The notes under the pieces: model-generated | Seen by the model: the letters and a program-made list of their open reading frames with translations, nothing else | What the model was told of the DNA's origin: nothing | The model's database searches: none | Assembly: GCF_000686885.1 (NCBI RefSeq) | Contig: NZ_KK366032.1 | Location: 22,029 to 86,028 of the forward strand | From: Flavobacterium sasangense DSM 21067 | GTDB lineage: Bacteria; Bacteroidota; Bacteroidia; Flavobacteriales; Flavobacteriaceae | Direction: 5' to 3' | Length of the DNA stretch: 64,000 nt | Program-made: the position numbers and the translations under genes | Part shown: one piece after another, positions 37,931 through 49,269 of the stretch | Numbering within the stretch: position 1 is the first letter of the stretch | Layout: every line of letters begins with the position of its first letter

Positions 37931-38875
37931 TTAAAATTCAAAGGTAGCTACCTCTTTTTTAGCAATGTTAAATTCGGTAATGATATTATCAACAATAGTT
38001 TCAACAGGCAAAATATCGTGAATTAATCCCGCAATTTGACCAATTTCTAATTCGCCTTCCACTAAATCACCTTCAAACATACCTCTTTTTGCCCTTCTTT
38101 TTCCTAATAATGCTTCTAAATCTTCTTTTGATGGACATTTAGCGTACAATTCTTGAACATCATTATAGAATTTATTTTTGATTAGTCGAACCGGAGCTAA
38201 TTCTTTTAATGTTAATTGCGTATCACCTTCTCCTGTTTCCACAATTGTTCTTTTGAATTCATCATGTGCAGAACTTTCAGTTGAAGCAGCAAAACGACTT
38301 CCCATTTGAACACCGTCCGCACCTAAAGTCATGGCAGCTAGCATTCCTCTTCCTGTTGCAATTCCTCCTGCAGCAATTAGTGGAATTGAAATTTGTTCGC
38401 GCACCATTGGAATTAAGGTTAACGTTGTCGTTTCTTCTCTTCCGTTGTGTCCGCCGGCTTCAAAACCTTCAGCAACTACAGCATCTACTCCAGCTTCTTG
38501 TGCTTTTAATGCGAATTTAGAACTACTTACAACATGTACAACTGTTATGCCATTTTCTTTTAGAAACGGAGTCCAAGTTTTTGGATTTCCTGCCGATGTA
38601 AAAACGATTTTTACACCTTCTTCTTTTAGAATTTGCATGATTTCTTCAATGTTAGGATATAACATAGGAACATTTACTCCGAAAGGTTTATCGGTTGCTT
38701 TTTTACATTTTTGAATGTGTTCTCTTAACACTTCTGGATACATTGATCCTGCTCCAATTAATCCTAAACCACCAGCGTTACTTACGGCACTTGCTAATTT
38801 GTAACCGCTGTTCCAAATCATTCCGCCTTGGATGATGGGATATTTTATATTGAAGAGTTGGGTAATTTTATTCAT
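37931..38875 (-). CDS. Nitronate monooxygenase / FabK-like flavoprotein
   Basis: 314 residues. A TIM-barrel FMN enzyme of the NMO/enoyl-ACP reductase II superfamily: PIIQGGMIWNSGYKLASAVSNAGG, FGVNVPMLYP, VVAEGFEAGGHNG, IAAGGIATGRGMLAAMTLGADGVQMGSRF. The His in EAGGHNG is the conserved catalytic or binding residue. NMO and FabK cannot be separated confidently from sequence alone; since FabV is present, an NMO-like detoxification role is at least as likely. Its start shares one base with the subtilase stop, suggesting coupling. Confidence 0.88.
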   Translation of the reverse strand: MNKITQLFNIKYPIIQGGMIWNSGYKLASAVSNAGGLGLIGAGSMYPEVLREHIQKCKKATDKPFGVNVPMLYPNIEEIMQILKEEGVKIVFTSAGNPKTWTPFLKENGITVVHVVSSSKFALKAQEAGVDAVVAEGFEAGGHNGREETTTLTLIPMVREQISIPLIAAGGIATGRGMLAAMTLGADGVQMGSRFAASTESSAHDEFKRTIVETGEGDTQLTLKELAPVRLIKNKFYNDVQELYAKCPSKEDLEALLGKRRAKRGMFEGDLVEGELEIGQIAGLIHDILPVETIVDNIITEFNIAKKEVATFEF

Positions 38876-40491
38876 TATAATTTTAATAATTTTCCTTGAG
38901 TTGTTTTATTTTCTATTTTTAATCGGTAAAAATACAAACCTGATGCCAAATTTTCTAAATTAACGGATGCATTTGTTTCAGAAATATCAAAAGATCCTAC
39001 ATGTTGTCCGATACTATTAAATAAAATAAGATTTCCAGAAAAATTTGTATCTGAAAAAACAATAGTTACTTTATCTTGAACTGGATTTGGATACAATAAT
39101 ATAATATCATTTTCAAAATTGTTTGCTGATAAAGCATTGGTTAAAGCCAATTGAAAATCAGGTACACCATATCCTTTATAAATGGTTGGATTGGCATAAA
39201 TATCAGCCGATTCTTTTACAAATTGAACGATTTGAGCATTTGTCATATTTGGAACAGCTGACCAAAAGGTAGTCACCATTCCTGCTAAAATGGGGCTTGA
39301 AAAAGATGTTCCGTTAGCATTTACAATACTTCCTGATGAATTACTAACAGTTGCAGCGTAACCTTTTGCACAAACATCGGGTTTTACTCTTCCATCAAAA
39401 GATGGTCCGATAGAACTAAAAGAAACATAATTTTCAGATGCATCTACGGCTCCTACAGTTAGAGTAGTAATGGCATCTGCAGGTGTTGCGATATGCGGAT
39501 TGGCTGAATTTCCGGAATTTCCAGCGCTTGTTACACAAATCATTCCTTTTGAAAAAGCCATATTTGCTCCTCTTGCAGCAAAAGTTTTCAATCCGTTCAT
39601 ATCAGAATAAGAATAACTATAGCTAATATTATCGTATGTAAAATAACCTAATGAGGAATTGATAACATCAACTCCTAAACTATCGGCCATTTCTGCTGCT
39701 TCTACCCAATACGATTCCTCTACTGGATTTTCAGAATTTGCATCTTCAGTTATGAACAAGTAATATTGAGCATCTGGAGCAGTGCCTACTAATTGATTAT
39801 CAACATAACCAGCCATGCAAGACAATACTGATGTTCCATGAGAATTTCTTGTATAAATAGAGGTATTTCTGTCTGGAAAATTATAACCTCCTAAAATTAA
39901 ATTATTATCTCGTAATCTTTGGAATGGACTTGCAGAATTTACTCCAGGAAAACCCGCATCCATAATAGCTACCATCTTACCTTGACCCGTATAATTTTGT
40001 TGGTGCAACAAATGACCGTTCAACATTTGAATTTGATTCGATGAACCTCCGTAGTTAAAATCGGTTAAAACTTCTAATTGTTTGTTTACAGGATGAATTA
40101 CTGTAGTTTTTTGAATCGTATTAGAATGTCTAGAATTCAAGCTAGCATCTGCGAACTGAATATGATTTACAAAAGGCAAATTAGTTAGTAATTGAATATC
40201 CGCTTGAGTTCCTCTAACATGTAACGAATTTAACCATTTCGATTTTGCCATTACGGTAATTCCTGTTGCAGCAGTAACTTGATCAATATACGTTTGAGCA
40301 ATAGGAACATCCGTATTATCCAAGATAATTCCTTGAGAAGTTCTTCTGTCTAATGCTCTTTGAGAAAGCATCTGTAAAGGATTACTTAAATAAAAAGCGG
40401 CATCTGGTTTGTCATTAAAATACACCCAAGCATCTTCCTGAGAAAAGCCAAAATTGAAAACCAATAATGTAAAAAGTAGTAGTTTCTTCAT
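38875..40491 (-). CDS. Secreted S8 (subtilisin-like) serine peptidase with T9SS sorting tail
   Basis: 538 residues from the ATG at 40491, where the signal peptide (1-18) begins; the reading to 40524 overlaps the promoter. An N-terminal region (about 19-150) may act as a propeptide. The catalytic triad is D178 (AIMDAG), H218 (NSHGTSV) and S396 (NGTSFSSP), with the oxyanion Asn N325 in SAGNSG. The C-terminal 75 residues (YPNPVQDKVTIVF...ASGLYFYRL) form a Por-type sorting domain. It should be exported by T9SS and act on extracellular protein. It is the first gene of a unit with the NMO-like gene. Confidence 0.94.
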   Translation of the reverse strand: MKKLLLFTLLVFNFGFSQEDAWVYFNDKPDAAFYLSNPLQMLSQRALDRRTSQGIILDNTDVPIAQTYIDQVTAATGITVMAKSKWLNSLHVRGTQADIQLLTNLPFVNHIQFADASLNSRHSNTIQKTTVIHPVNKQLEVLTDFNYGGSSNQIQMLNGHLLHQQNYTGQGKMVAIMDAGFPGVNSASPFQRLRDNNLILGGYNFPDRNTSIYTRNSHGTSVLSCMAGYVDNQLVGTAPDAQYYLFITEDANSENPVEESYWVEAAEMADSLGVDVINSSLGYFTYDNISYSYSYSDMNGLKTFAARGANMAFSKGMICVTSAGNSGNSANPHIATPADAITTLTVGAVDASENYVSFSSIGPSFDGRVKPDVCAKGYAATVSNSSGSIVNANGTSFSSPILAGMVTTFWSAVPNMTNAQIVQFVKESADIYANPTIYKGYGVPDFQLALTNALSANNFENDIILLYPNPVQDKVTIVFSDTNFSGNLILFNSIGQHVGSFDISETNASVNLENLASGLYFYRLKIENKTTQGKLLKL

Positions 40492-40511
40492 AAAATTTGG
40501 GTTTATTAAAT

Positions 40512-40544
40512 CAAATTTACTCATTTTTATTGAAGAAACTACAA
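40512..40544 (-). promoter_or_regulatory. Promoter of the S8 peptidase gene
   Basis: On the minus strand TTG (40544-40542), 22 bases, TAAATTTG (40519-40512), with about 16 bases to the ATG. Confidence 0.6.
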
Positions 40545-40550
40545 TTGTTT

Positions 40551-41738
40551 TTATGCAATAACACCGCTTCCTAAAACTTCATCGTCGTGATGCCAAGCCA
40601 CGAATTGCCCTTCTGTTATAGCGGATTGCGGATTTTCAAACACTACATACATGCCATCTTTGAATTGATGTAAAGTTGCTTTTTGTAAAGGCTGACGGTA
40701 ACGAATTCTAGCCATTACATCCATTTTTTCACCCTCTTTCAAAGCTAAATCTTCTCTTATCCAGTGAATTTCATCGTTTGAAATAAACAATGCTTTTTTG
40801 AATAATCCAGGATGTTGATTGCCTTGTCCAGTATATACGATATTCTTTTCTACATCAGTTTCAATAATGAATAAAGGTTCTTTTGTTCCTCCAACATTTA
40901 AACCTTTGCGTTGTCCTTTAGTAAAATAATGAGCGCCTTGATGTTTACCCATTACTTTTCCTGGAACTTTTAGATAATCAATTCTTCTCGATTCAAAAGC
41001 AAAAGCTTCTTCTTCCGAATTGAAATTCGGTTTTTCTTGATGATATATTTCTGCTTCCGCTGGAATTTCGATAATTACACCTTCTTTTGGTTGTAATTTT
41101 TGTTGTAAAAATTCAGGTAAGCGTACTTTTCCGATAAAACAAAGTCCTTGCGAATCTTTCTTTTCGGCTGTAATTAAATCTAATTTTGATGCAATTTCAC
41201 GAACTTCAGGTTTGGTTAATTCACCAATTGGAAATAACGCTTTCGAAAGTTGTTCTTGTGATAGTTGACATAAAAAATACGATTGATCTTTATTACCATC
41301 TTTTCCTGCTAACAATTGAAAAACTTCTTTTCCGTCTTTTTCGATGGTTCCTTTTCTGCAATAATGTCCGGTTGCCACATAATCAGCACCTAATGACATC
41401 GCAATTTTCATAAAAACATCAAACTTGATTTCACGGTTACACAATACGTCAGGATTTGGAGTTCTTCCTTTTTCGTATTCGTTGAACATATAATCAACGA
41501 TTTTCTCTTTGTATTGTTCTGATAAATCTACCGTTTGAAAAGGAATTCCTAATTTTTCAGCAACTAAAAGCGCATCATTACTATCTTCTAACCATGGACA
41601 TTCATTTGAAATCGTTACGGAATCATCATGCCAATTCTTCATGAATAGCCCAATAACTTCGTATCCTTGCTCTTTTAATAAATAAGCGGCAACACTCGAG
41701 TCTACTCCACCCGAAAGTCCTACTACTACTCTTTTCAT
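40551..41738 (-). CDS. mnmA: tRNA-specific 2-thiouridylase
   Basis: 395 residues. It thiolates U34 of tRNA for Lys, Glu and Gln. The ATP pyrophosphatase loop reads [15 protein letters not shown]. The two catalytic cysteines lie in [13 protein letters not shown] and [21 protein letters not shown] and the C-terminal [11 protein letters not shown] are typical. It abuts the YwqK-like gene with no gap. Confidence 0.97.
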   Translation of the reverse strand: MKRVVVGLSGGVDSSVAAYLLKEQGYEVIGLFMKNWHDDSVTISNECPWLEDSNDALLVAEKLGIPFQTVDLSEQYKEKIVDYMFNEYEKGRTPNPDVLCNREIKFDVFMKIAMSLGADYVATGHYCRKGTIEKDGKEVFQLLAGKDGNKDQSYFLCQLSQEQLSKALFPIGELTKPEVREIASKLDLITAEKKDSQGLCFIGKVRLPEFLQQKLQPKEGVIIEIPAEAEIYHQEKPNFNSEEEAFAFESRRIDYLKVPGKVMGKHQGAHYFTKGQRKGLNVGGTKEPLFIIETDVEKNIVYTGQGNQHPGLFKKALFISNDEIHWIREDLALKEGEKMDVMARIRYRQPLQKATLHQFKDGMYVVFENPQSAITEGQFVAWHHDDEVLGSGVIA

Positions 41739-42503
41739 TTATTCTTGTCCTCCTTTTTCTTCTTTTAACTGTTCCAATGTTTTTGATGCTTCTTTAGCAT
41801 TTCTTTGCTCATATTTAATCAATTCTTGACTAAATTTCGCGGCTTTAACTTGTTTAATCACTTTGTTTTTTTCGAAAAACTTCCAAGTTCCCACACGTTT
41901 TCCGTTAACATAGTTCCCTTCATACATTTTATTGCCCAATCCATCATAATAAGAAGCAACTCCATCATATTGACCATTTTTATAGATATGAGAATCTATT
42001 AATTGTCCTTTTTCTGAATATGTTTTAGAAGCTCCAACTTTAGTACCTAATTTGTAATTGGTTTCTTCAGCAATAGTTCCATCTTTATAAAATACTTTTC
42101 GAACACCATCAAGTTTACCATCTTTATAATACTCTTGCGACATTAATTGTTTAGATTCGAAATGATAGTATTTCCATTCTCCTTCAGGAAGTTTGTTTAC
42201 CAATTTCCCTTCACTTACTTTATTTCCTTTTTGATCATAAAAAACCGCATAACACGAACCATCACCTTTAGAAAAATCTCTAGTAGCAATAACAGTTCCT
42301 GCTTTTGTATCATCAAAATACTTAAATATACCTGTTTCTTTTCCATGATCGAAAGTACCTTCATATCGAACACGATTAGACTCTTTGTGAGTTCCTCTCC
42401 ATAAACCATGACGGTTCCCTTTATCGTCTAATTGGTTAATTTTATCTTGAGCATTTGCAATAAAAGCTCCTAAAAGTAAAAACGCAAGAAATAATTGCTT
42501 CAT
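41739..42503 (-). CDS. Secreted YwqK-like protein with MORN-type repeats
   Basis: 254 residues. A signal peptide (about 1-18, ending NAQ) is followed by about seven repeats of the G(K/N)-x-x-G-x-W/K-x-Y type (DGKLDGVRKVFYKDG, NGQYDGVASYYDGLG, NGKRVGTWKFFEKN). The family is sometimes labelled YwqK antitoxin, but there is no toxin partner here, so I treat it only as a MORN-repeat envelope protein. It lies directly upstream of mnmA. Confidence 0.85.
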   Translation of the reverse strand: MKQLFLAFLLLGAFIANAQDKINQLDDKGNRHGLWRGTHKESNRVRYEGTFDHGKETGIFKYFDDTKAGTVIATRDFSKGDGSCYAVFYDQKGNKVSEGKLVNKLPEGEWKYYHFESKQLMSQEYYKDGKLDGVRKVFYKDGTIAEETNYKLGTKVGASKTYSEKGQLIDSHIYKNGQYDGVASYYDGLGNKMYEGNYVNGKRVGTWKFFEKNKVIKQVKAAKFSQELIKYEQRNAKEASKTLEQLKEEKGGQE

Positions 42504-42580
42504 TTTTTTGACTGTTGTTTAATTTATTAATTATTAATCACAATGTAACCATTGAAAAATCAAATATTAGACCAAATACT

Positions 42581-42683
42581 GATTAAACAAAAAATAAATG
42601 TGAGTTAAATCTGCTATATAACGCAGCAAAATAGTTTTTTATTTGTTTAGTCTTTTTTAATTTTGATTAAACAAAAAATAAAT
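42581..42683 (+). promoter_or_regulatory. fas1 promoter region with repeated GATTAAACAAA half-sites
   Basis: A 19-base direct repeat starting GATTAAACAA occurs at 42581-42599 and 42665-42683. An inverted near-copy, TTTGTTTAGTC (42642-42652), faces the second one across 12 bases. The -7 box TAATTTTG (42658-42665) lies between these arms. The arrangement suggests a repressor or activator site controlling the fasciclin gene and possibly the divergent YwqK-like gene; the regulator is unknown. Confidence 0.5.
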
Positions 42684-42687
42684 CACT

Positions 42688-43617
42688 ATGAAAAACTATG
42701 CAAAATTAATCAAATTAACGTTATTAGTAGTAAGTTCTACATTAATGTTTTCATGTTCTGATGATGATAGCCCACAACAGAACAATTCAATAACTGATAT
42801 CGCATCAGAAAACCCAAACTTTTCAATTCTTGTTGATGCTTTAAATCGTGCAGATTTAGCTGAAACTCTTAATCAAGAAGGTTCTTACACCGTTTTTGCC
42901 CCAACAAATGACGCTTTCATGGATTTTTTAGATGCCAATGGTTTTGAATCTTTAGATGATGTTCCCTTAACAACACTAAAACAAGTTTTATTAAATCATG
43001 TAGTTAGTGGAACCAATTTATCTTCAGGATTAACTACTGGTTATGTAAAAACATTAGCAAAAGGTAGCGCTTCGTCTACTAACACATTAAGTATGTTTAT
43101 TAATACAGATTCAGGAGTTAGATTAAATGGCGTTTCAAGTGTAACAACAACTGACATTATTGCCGATAATGGAGTAATCCATGTTGTTGATGCAGTTATT
43201 GGTTTACCAACAATTGTTACACATGCAACTGCTAATCCAAATTTCAGCACGTTAGCTACATTACTAACAGAACAAGAGTTAGTTGGAACTCTTAACGGAA
43301 CTGCTAGTTCTCCTTTTACCGTTTTTGCTCCATTAAATAGTGCATTTGATACTGCAACATTAAATTTATATGGTGGATTGAATTCTACACAAAAAACAGC
43401 TGTATTAACCTATCATGTTGTTCCTGGTGCCAACGTTTTATCTAATGCGATTCCATCAGGTCCAATAACTACTTTTGAAACAGGAACTTTTACAATTTCT
43501 GGAACAGTAATTACAGATGAGCAAAGTAGAGCTACAAATATTGTTGCTACCGGTGTGCAAGCTTCAAATGGTGTAATACATGCTGTAAATCAAGTATTAC
43601 TTCCAAACTTAGATTAA
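42688..43617 (+). CDS. Lipoprotein with two fasciclin (FAS1) domains
   Basis: 309 residues. A lipoprotein signal ends at C23 (LMFSCSDDD), with an acidic tail after the Cys. FAS1 domain 1 spans about 33-170 (FSILVDALNRADLAETL...YTVFAPTNDAF). Domain 2 spans about 171-308 (FSTLATLLTEQELV...FTVFAPLNSAF), each ending in NGVIHVVD or NGVIHAVN. Such proteins act in cell-surface adhesion or carbohydrate binding, though the role here is not known. It has a candidate operator upstream and a strong terminator downstream. Confidence 0.92.
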   Translation: MKNYAKLIKLTLLVVSSTLMFSCSDDDSPQQNNSITDIASENPNFSILVDALNRADLAETLNQEGSYTVFAPTNDAFMDFLDANGFESLDDVPLTTLKQVLLNHVVSGTNLSSGLTTGYVKTLAKGSASSTNTLSMFINTDSGVRLNGVSSVTTTDIIADNGVIHVVDAVIGLPTIVTHATANPNFSTLATLLTEQELVGTLNGTASSPFTVFAPLNSAFDTATLNLYGGLNSTQKTAVLTYHVVPGANVLSNAIPSGPITTFETGTFTISGTVITDEQSRATNIVATGVQASNGVIHAVNQVLLPNLD

Positions 43618-43644
43618 TTCGTTTCTATTAATAAAATTGCTATG

Positions 43645-43680
43645 AACAAAAAACGCTTTCCAAAAGAAAGCGTTTTTTTA
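43645..43680. terminator. Bidirectional terminator between the fasciclin gene and proC
   Basis: AAAAACGCTTTC (43649-43660) pairs with GAAAGCGTTTTT (43666-43677) around CAAAA, with A and T tracts on either side. Confidence 0.92.
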
Positions 43681-44478
43681 TGATCCTAATTCTATAGCTC
43701 TTGTATTTGCGGCTTCTATTCCTTCTATTACAATTTCTTGAAGTTCTTTTTGATTAAAAACAGATAAAGCAGCCTCTGTAGTTCCACCCTTTGAAGCAAC
43801 TCGTTGAATCCAAGCTTCGTTTGACAACTTACTTCTATTCTGCAATTGAACAGAACCCGAGAAAGTTTGACTTACTAAAAACTCAGCCTCAGAAGCTGAA
43901 AAACCTAATTTAACAGCCGATTCAATCATAGCCTGCATAAAATAAAACACATAAGCAGGCCCACTTCCTGAAACCGCTGTAGCTGCGTTTAGCATTTCTT
44001 CTTTTTCAATATAAATTGATTTCCCGGTAGTGTTTATTAAATTCTGAACGATGAAAAGTTCTTTTCTATCCACAGTATTTGAGGCACAAAAAACAGTCAT
44101 TCCCTCACCTATTTGTGTTGGAATATTTGGCATTGAGCGTACAATTTTACTAACTCCTAATTCCTTTTGCATCATTTCAATTGAAATTCCAGCCATGACA
44201 GATAATACTACATGTTCTGGATTTAAAAACGCATTTATTTCAGACGCTAATTGTTTAAAATCTTGAGGTTTTACAGCTAAAATTAAAATATCTGATTCAA
44301 AGATTTGAGGATTTGGTTTTATATAAAAATTTGTTGTATCAATTCCAAAACTATTCTTTTCTTCAATTCTCGTTTTGTTCAAAACTAAAATATCTGAAGC
44401 TCCAACAAATCCCGAACTCATAAAACTGTTGGCATAGGTTTGTCCCATATTACCAAATCCGATAATCGCTATTTTCAT
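43678..44478 (-). CDS. proC: Pyrroline-5-carboxylate reductase
   Basis: 266 residues. It makes proline from pyrroline-5-carboxylate using NAD(P)H. The Rossmann glycine motif is IIGFGNMGQTYANSF. The C-terminal AATAVSGSGPAYVFYFMQAM and SKGGTTEAALSVF are diagnostic. Ornithine aminotransferase (rocD at 58 kb), which produces this substrate, is also in the window. Confidence 0.96.
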   Translation of the reverse strand: MKIAIIGFGNMGQTYANSFMSSGFVGASDILVLNKTRIEEKNSFGIDTTNFYIKPNPQIFESDILILAVKPQDFKQLASEINAFLNPEHVVLSVMAGISIEMMQKELGVSKIVRSMPNIPTQIGEGMTVFCASNTVDRKELFIVQNLINTTGKSIYIEKEEMLNAATAVSGSGPAYVFYFMQAMIESAVKLGFSASEAEFLVSQTFSGSVQLQNRSKLSNEAWIQRVASKGGTTEAALSVFNQKELQEIVIEGIEAANTRAIELGS

Positions 44479-44490
44479 TATTAAATATAA

Positions 44491-44524
44491 AAAGAAACCC
44501 TGTCTATTGCAGACAGGGTTTGTA
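44491..44524 (-). terminator. yidC terminator
   Basis: AAACCCTGTCT (44495-44505) pairs with AGACAGGGTTT (44511-44521). On the minus strand it comes shortly after the yidC stop and is followed by a T-rich tract. Confidence 0.88.
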
Positions 44525-44535
44525 TTAAGATAAAA

Positions 44536-46422
44536 TTATTTTTTCTTTTGTGCGGCTTTTTGAGCTTCTGCTTGCTCCATCATTTCGCGCATTTTCTTCT
44601 GGAATTTACTTTCCTTTTTCTCTTTCGTTTTATTCTCTTGAATTTGAGCGTGAATTTTGTCTTCTTTCACAATGTAGTTTTTAATAACTAACATAATACC
44701 GATAGTAATTAAGTTAGAGATAAAGTAATACAAACTCAATCCAGATCCGTTTGAATTAAAGAAAAATAACATCATTAAAGGTGATAAATAAATCATGATT
44801 TTCATGATTTTACCCATATCTGGCATACCTTCTTGTGGTGGTGCACTCATTGCTTGATCTCCAGTTGTCATTTTCATATAGAAGAAAATAGCAATAGAAG
44901 CTAAGATTGGAAATAAACTCACGTGATTACCATAAAAAGGAATAGTGAATGGTAATTGTAAAATACTATCATAAGAAGACAAATCGTCTGCCCATAAAAA
45001 TGATTTTTGTCTTAAATCAAATAACGAAGGAAACAATTGAAACAATGCGTAGAAAATCGGCATTTGCATTAAGGCTGGTAAACATCCTGCCATAGGATTT
45101 ACACCGGCTTTAGAATACAACTTCATTGTTTCTTGTTGTTTCTTCATTGGATTGTCTTTGAATTTTTCATTCAATTCAGCAATTTCAGGACGTAATACCT
45201 TCATTTTTGCTTGCGACAAATATGATTTATACGTTACTGGCGACATTACAATACGAACTAAAATCGTAAATAAAATAATCGCCATTCCGTAACCAATTCC
45301 AATGCTAGAAATCAATCCGAAAACTGGAATAAAAATGTAACGGTTAATCCATCCGAAAATTCCCCAACCTAATGGCATGATTTCGTCTAGATTTCTTTCG
45401 TAACCATTCAAAATTTCATATTTCGCTGGACCATAATACCAATTCATATTATAGTTTAAAGCGCCATTTTTAAATTCTAAAGGAACTTGAGCTGTAAAAT
45501 GTTTTGTAAAAACGGTATCTACTTTTTCATCATCAACTAAATTATCTGATTTGAATTTAGCTGTTTTGAATTTCGTATCAGTTAATAAAATAGAAGTAAA
45601 CAAATGTTGTTTGAAAGCAATGTAAGAAACATCATTAGCTTCATCTTCAGAATCTCTTGCCGCATTTAAATAATCATCTTTTCCATCTTCATATTCGAAA
45701 ACAATTTCAGAATATCTATTTTCATACGAAACACTTTTCTCATTTCTGTATGTTTTCATTTGCCATTCTAAATCTAATGGTTTAGATGTATTTACTACTT
45801 TTTCTAATCCTTGAGAACGAATTGCGAAATCTAACATGTATTCGTTAGGCTTTAACACATAACGATATTCTAAAAACTGATCTGGACCTGCTTTTAATTG
45901 TAACGTTAAGACTTGATTTTTACCTTCAGTGGTTAACTTAGGCTCAAAATACATGTCTTTAGTATTCAATATTCTGTTATCAGTTGTATTTAAAGCAATG
46001 TTTAAAGAAGCATTGTTGTCTTTAATAAGTTGAACTGCTTTTTTTGAATTTTTCTCAAATTGATCAAAACCTAATATAGTTGCATCAACGATATATCCAC
46101 CTTTATTAGAAATTTTAAGCGATAAAACTTCATTTTTAATTTCGGTAACAGCATCTGTTGCTGATGGAAGTGTTGCAGAATATCCAAACGAACCTAATTG
46201 TGCTTGTGCTGCAGCATTTTTAGTAGAATCTGCTACTGGAGTTGTGGCAACTGTTGAAGTTACGGTTTTAACTTCTTTGGCTTGTTTTTCAACTTGCTCT
46301 TTTTTCTCTTTTTCCTTTAATTCTTCTGGTGTTGGAGCGTTTGACCATAGCATCCAAATTAAAATTCCAGAAATTAATACAAATCCGATAATCGAATTAA
46401 GGTCTAATTTTTTTTCTTCCAT
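44536..46422 (-). CDS. yidC: Membrane protein insertase YidC
   Basis: 628 residues. An N-terminal helix (about 12-28) precedes a large periplasmic beta domain (about 90-340). The five-helix insertase core follows, with GWGIFGWINRYIFIPVFGLISS, SPVTYKSYLSQAKMKVLRPEIAELNEKFK, AGVNPMAGCLPALMQMPIFYALF and a Lys-rich C-tail. It inserts inner-membrane proteins with or without SecYEG. It starts 36 bases after the pyrG stop and is probably cotranscribed with pyrG. Confidence 0.97.
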   Translation of the reverse strand: MEEKKLDLNSIIGFVLISGILIWMLWSNAPTPEELKEKEKKEQVEKQAKEVKTVTSTVATTPVADSTKNAAAQAQLGSFGYSATLPSATDAVTEIKNEVLSLKISNKGGYIVDATILGFDQFEKNSKKAVQLIKDNNASLNIALNTTDNRILNTKDMYFEPKLTTEGKNQVLTLQLKAGPDQFLEYRYVLKPNEYMLDFAIRSQGLEKVVNTSKPLDLEWQMKTYRNEKSVSYENRYSEIVFEYEDGKDDYLNAARDSEDEANDVSYIAFKQHLFTSILLTDTKFKTAKFKSDNLVDDEKVDTVFTKHFTAQVPLEFKNGALNYNMNWYYGPAKYEILNGYERNLDEIMPLGWGIFGWINRYIFIPVFGLISSIGIGYGMAIILFTILVRIVMSPVTYKSYLSQAKMKVLRPEIAELNEKFKDNPMKKQQETMKLYSKAGVNPMAGCLPALMQMPIFYALFQLFPSLFDLRQKSFLWADDLSSYDSILQLPFTIPFYGNHVSLFPILASIAIFFYMKMTTGDQAMSAPPQEGMPDMGKIMKIMIYLSPLMMLFFFNSNGSGLSLYYFISNLITIGIMLVIKNYIVKEDKIHAQIQENKTKEKKESKFQKKMREMMEQAEAQKAAQKKK

Positions 46423-46458
46423 CTACTTATTAGTGTTCAGTGTTCTTAATTGAACAGT

Positions 46459-48178
<1,720 letters not shown>

Positions 48179-48200
48179 TTGTAATTAAATTGTAAACAAT

Positions 48201-48431
48201 TTATTTTTGTTTTGGAAAGTTTCTGCGGATGTTTCGAACCAGTTCTTCTAAGCCGTTTAACTTGAGTTCGTGTACCAATTTTAATTGTTCGCCCAACAGT
48301 CCTTTTGGGAAACCTTTATTGGCATACCAAACCACATAATACTCCGGAAGGTCGATTAAGTAATAGCCTTCGTATTTGCCAAATGGCATTTTAGTATGTG
48401 CGAGTTTGATGAGGAGTTCGTGGTTGGTCAT
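48201..48431 (-). CDS. DUF3820 family protein
   Basis: 76 residues. KMPFGKYEGYYLIDLPEYYVVWYANKGFPKGLLGEQL is the DUF3820 signature; members are small cytosolic proteins of unproven function, some loosely called quorum-sensing-regulated factors. It lies 47 bases after the secreted-protein gene and just upstream of the pyrG promoter. Confidence 0.9.
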   Translation of the reverse strand: MTNHELLIKLAHTKMPFGKYEGYYLIDLPEYYVVWYANKGFPKGLLGEQLKLVHELKLNGLEELVRNIRRNFPKQK

Positions 48432-48478
48432 TTTTTTTGAATGAGAAACAGTTAAATAATTATTTATACAAATCTTAC

Positions 48479-49249
48479 TTATTCACTGATATTTTTTATT
48501 TCTCTTGTCCAAAATGTTGGTAGATTTTCTTTTTCATAATTGTTAATTACGGAAAATTCAAATGTTACTCCACTATTTGTTGCTATGTCAATTTCATAAA
48601 TTTCTCCTGTTTGAAAAAAATTATCTTCAAGAAATTCAGGGCAAGTTTGAATAATTAAAATATATTTCTTTTTGTAGCTTGGAATTGTTGTACTCAATAC
48701 TTCAAATTTTTGAACAATTGCCCAAGCAATTCTACCACAGTCTGGAGTCATTTCAACAGTTTCAACTAATTTACCTGTTAACTTGTATTTCATTGCCTGA
48801 TTGTCAACAAGTGCAAAACCAATTTCTGTTGAAAAATTAGCATTTTTTAAAACACGATAAGGTTGTTTAGACTCTTGTTCCTCTAGAGGCTTTATTATTG
48901 TTGATTTAAAAACATCATAATTTTTGCCATATACTTCTAACAAAATATCTCTTGTCAAACTATCTATATCCTTAACATAAACAGGAGTATTATCTTGTTT
49001 GTCATAATACGTAAATCTTAGTCTAGAAGAGTTTGAATATGTTGCAATAGTCTTTAGTAAAATATCATCTTTTAAAAATGCAATTACTTTTATTGGTTTT
49101 GTGTCAACTCTTGGTGAATCCAAAACCGTTATTGTGTCGGTGAAAATTGTTTTTTCAATCTCATAAACTAAATTATCAATATTGGCTACAGACTGTGAAA
49201 AAGCAGTAGAAGTCAAAAGTGTCAATATGAGAAGAAAAAAATGTCTCAT
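48479..49249 (-). CDS. Secreted protein of unknown function
   Basis: 256 residues. A signal peptide (about 1-19, ending FSQS) precedes a soluble region without recognisable domain. Features are TPVYVKDIDSLTRDILLEVYG, a Cys in MTPDCGRIAW and another in IQTCPEFLEDNFFQTGEIYEI. Family unknown to me. It lies 20 bases after the OsmC gene and 47 bases before DUF3820. Confidence 0.75.
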   Translation of the reverse strand: MRHFFLLILTLLTSTAFSQSVANIDNLVYEIEKTIFTDTITVLDSPRVDTKPIKVIAFLKDDILLKTIATYSNSSRLRFTYYDKQDNTPVYVKDIDSLTRDILLEVYGKNYDVFKSTIIKPLEEQESKQPYRVLKNANFSTEIGFALVDNQAMKYKLTGKLVETVEMTPDCGRIAWAIVQKFEVLSTTIPSYKKKYILIIQTCPEFLEDNFFQTGEIYEIDIATNSGVTFEFSVINNYEKENLPTFWTREIKNISE

Positions 49250-49269
49250 TTAGTTTTTTTTTATATTCT

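Noticed and set aside
41739..42503. Toxin-antitoxin system (YwqK label)
   Set aside because: The protein is exported and repetitive, with no toxin gene beside it.
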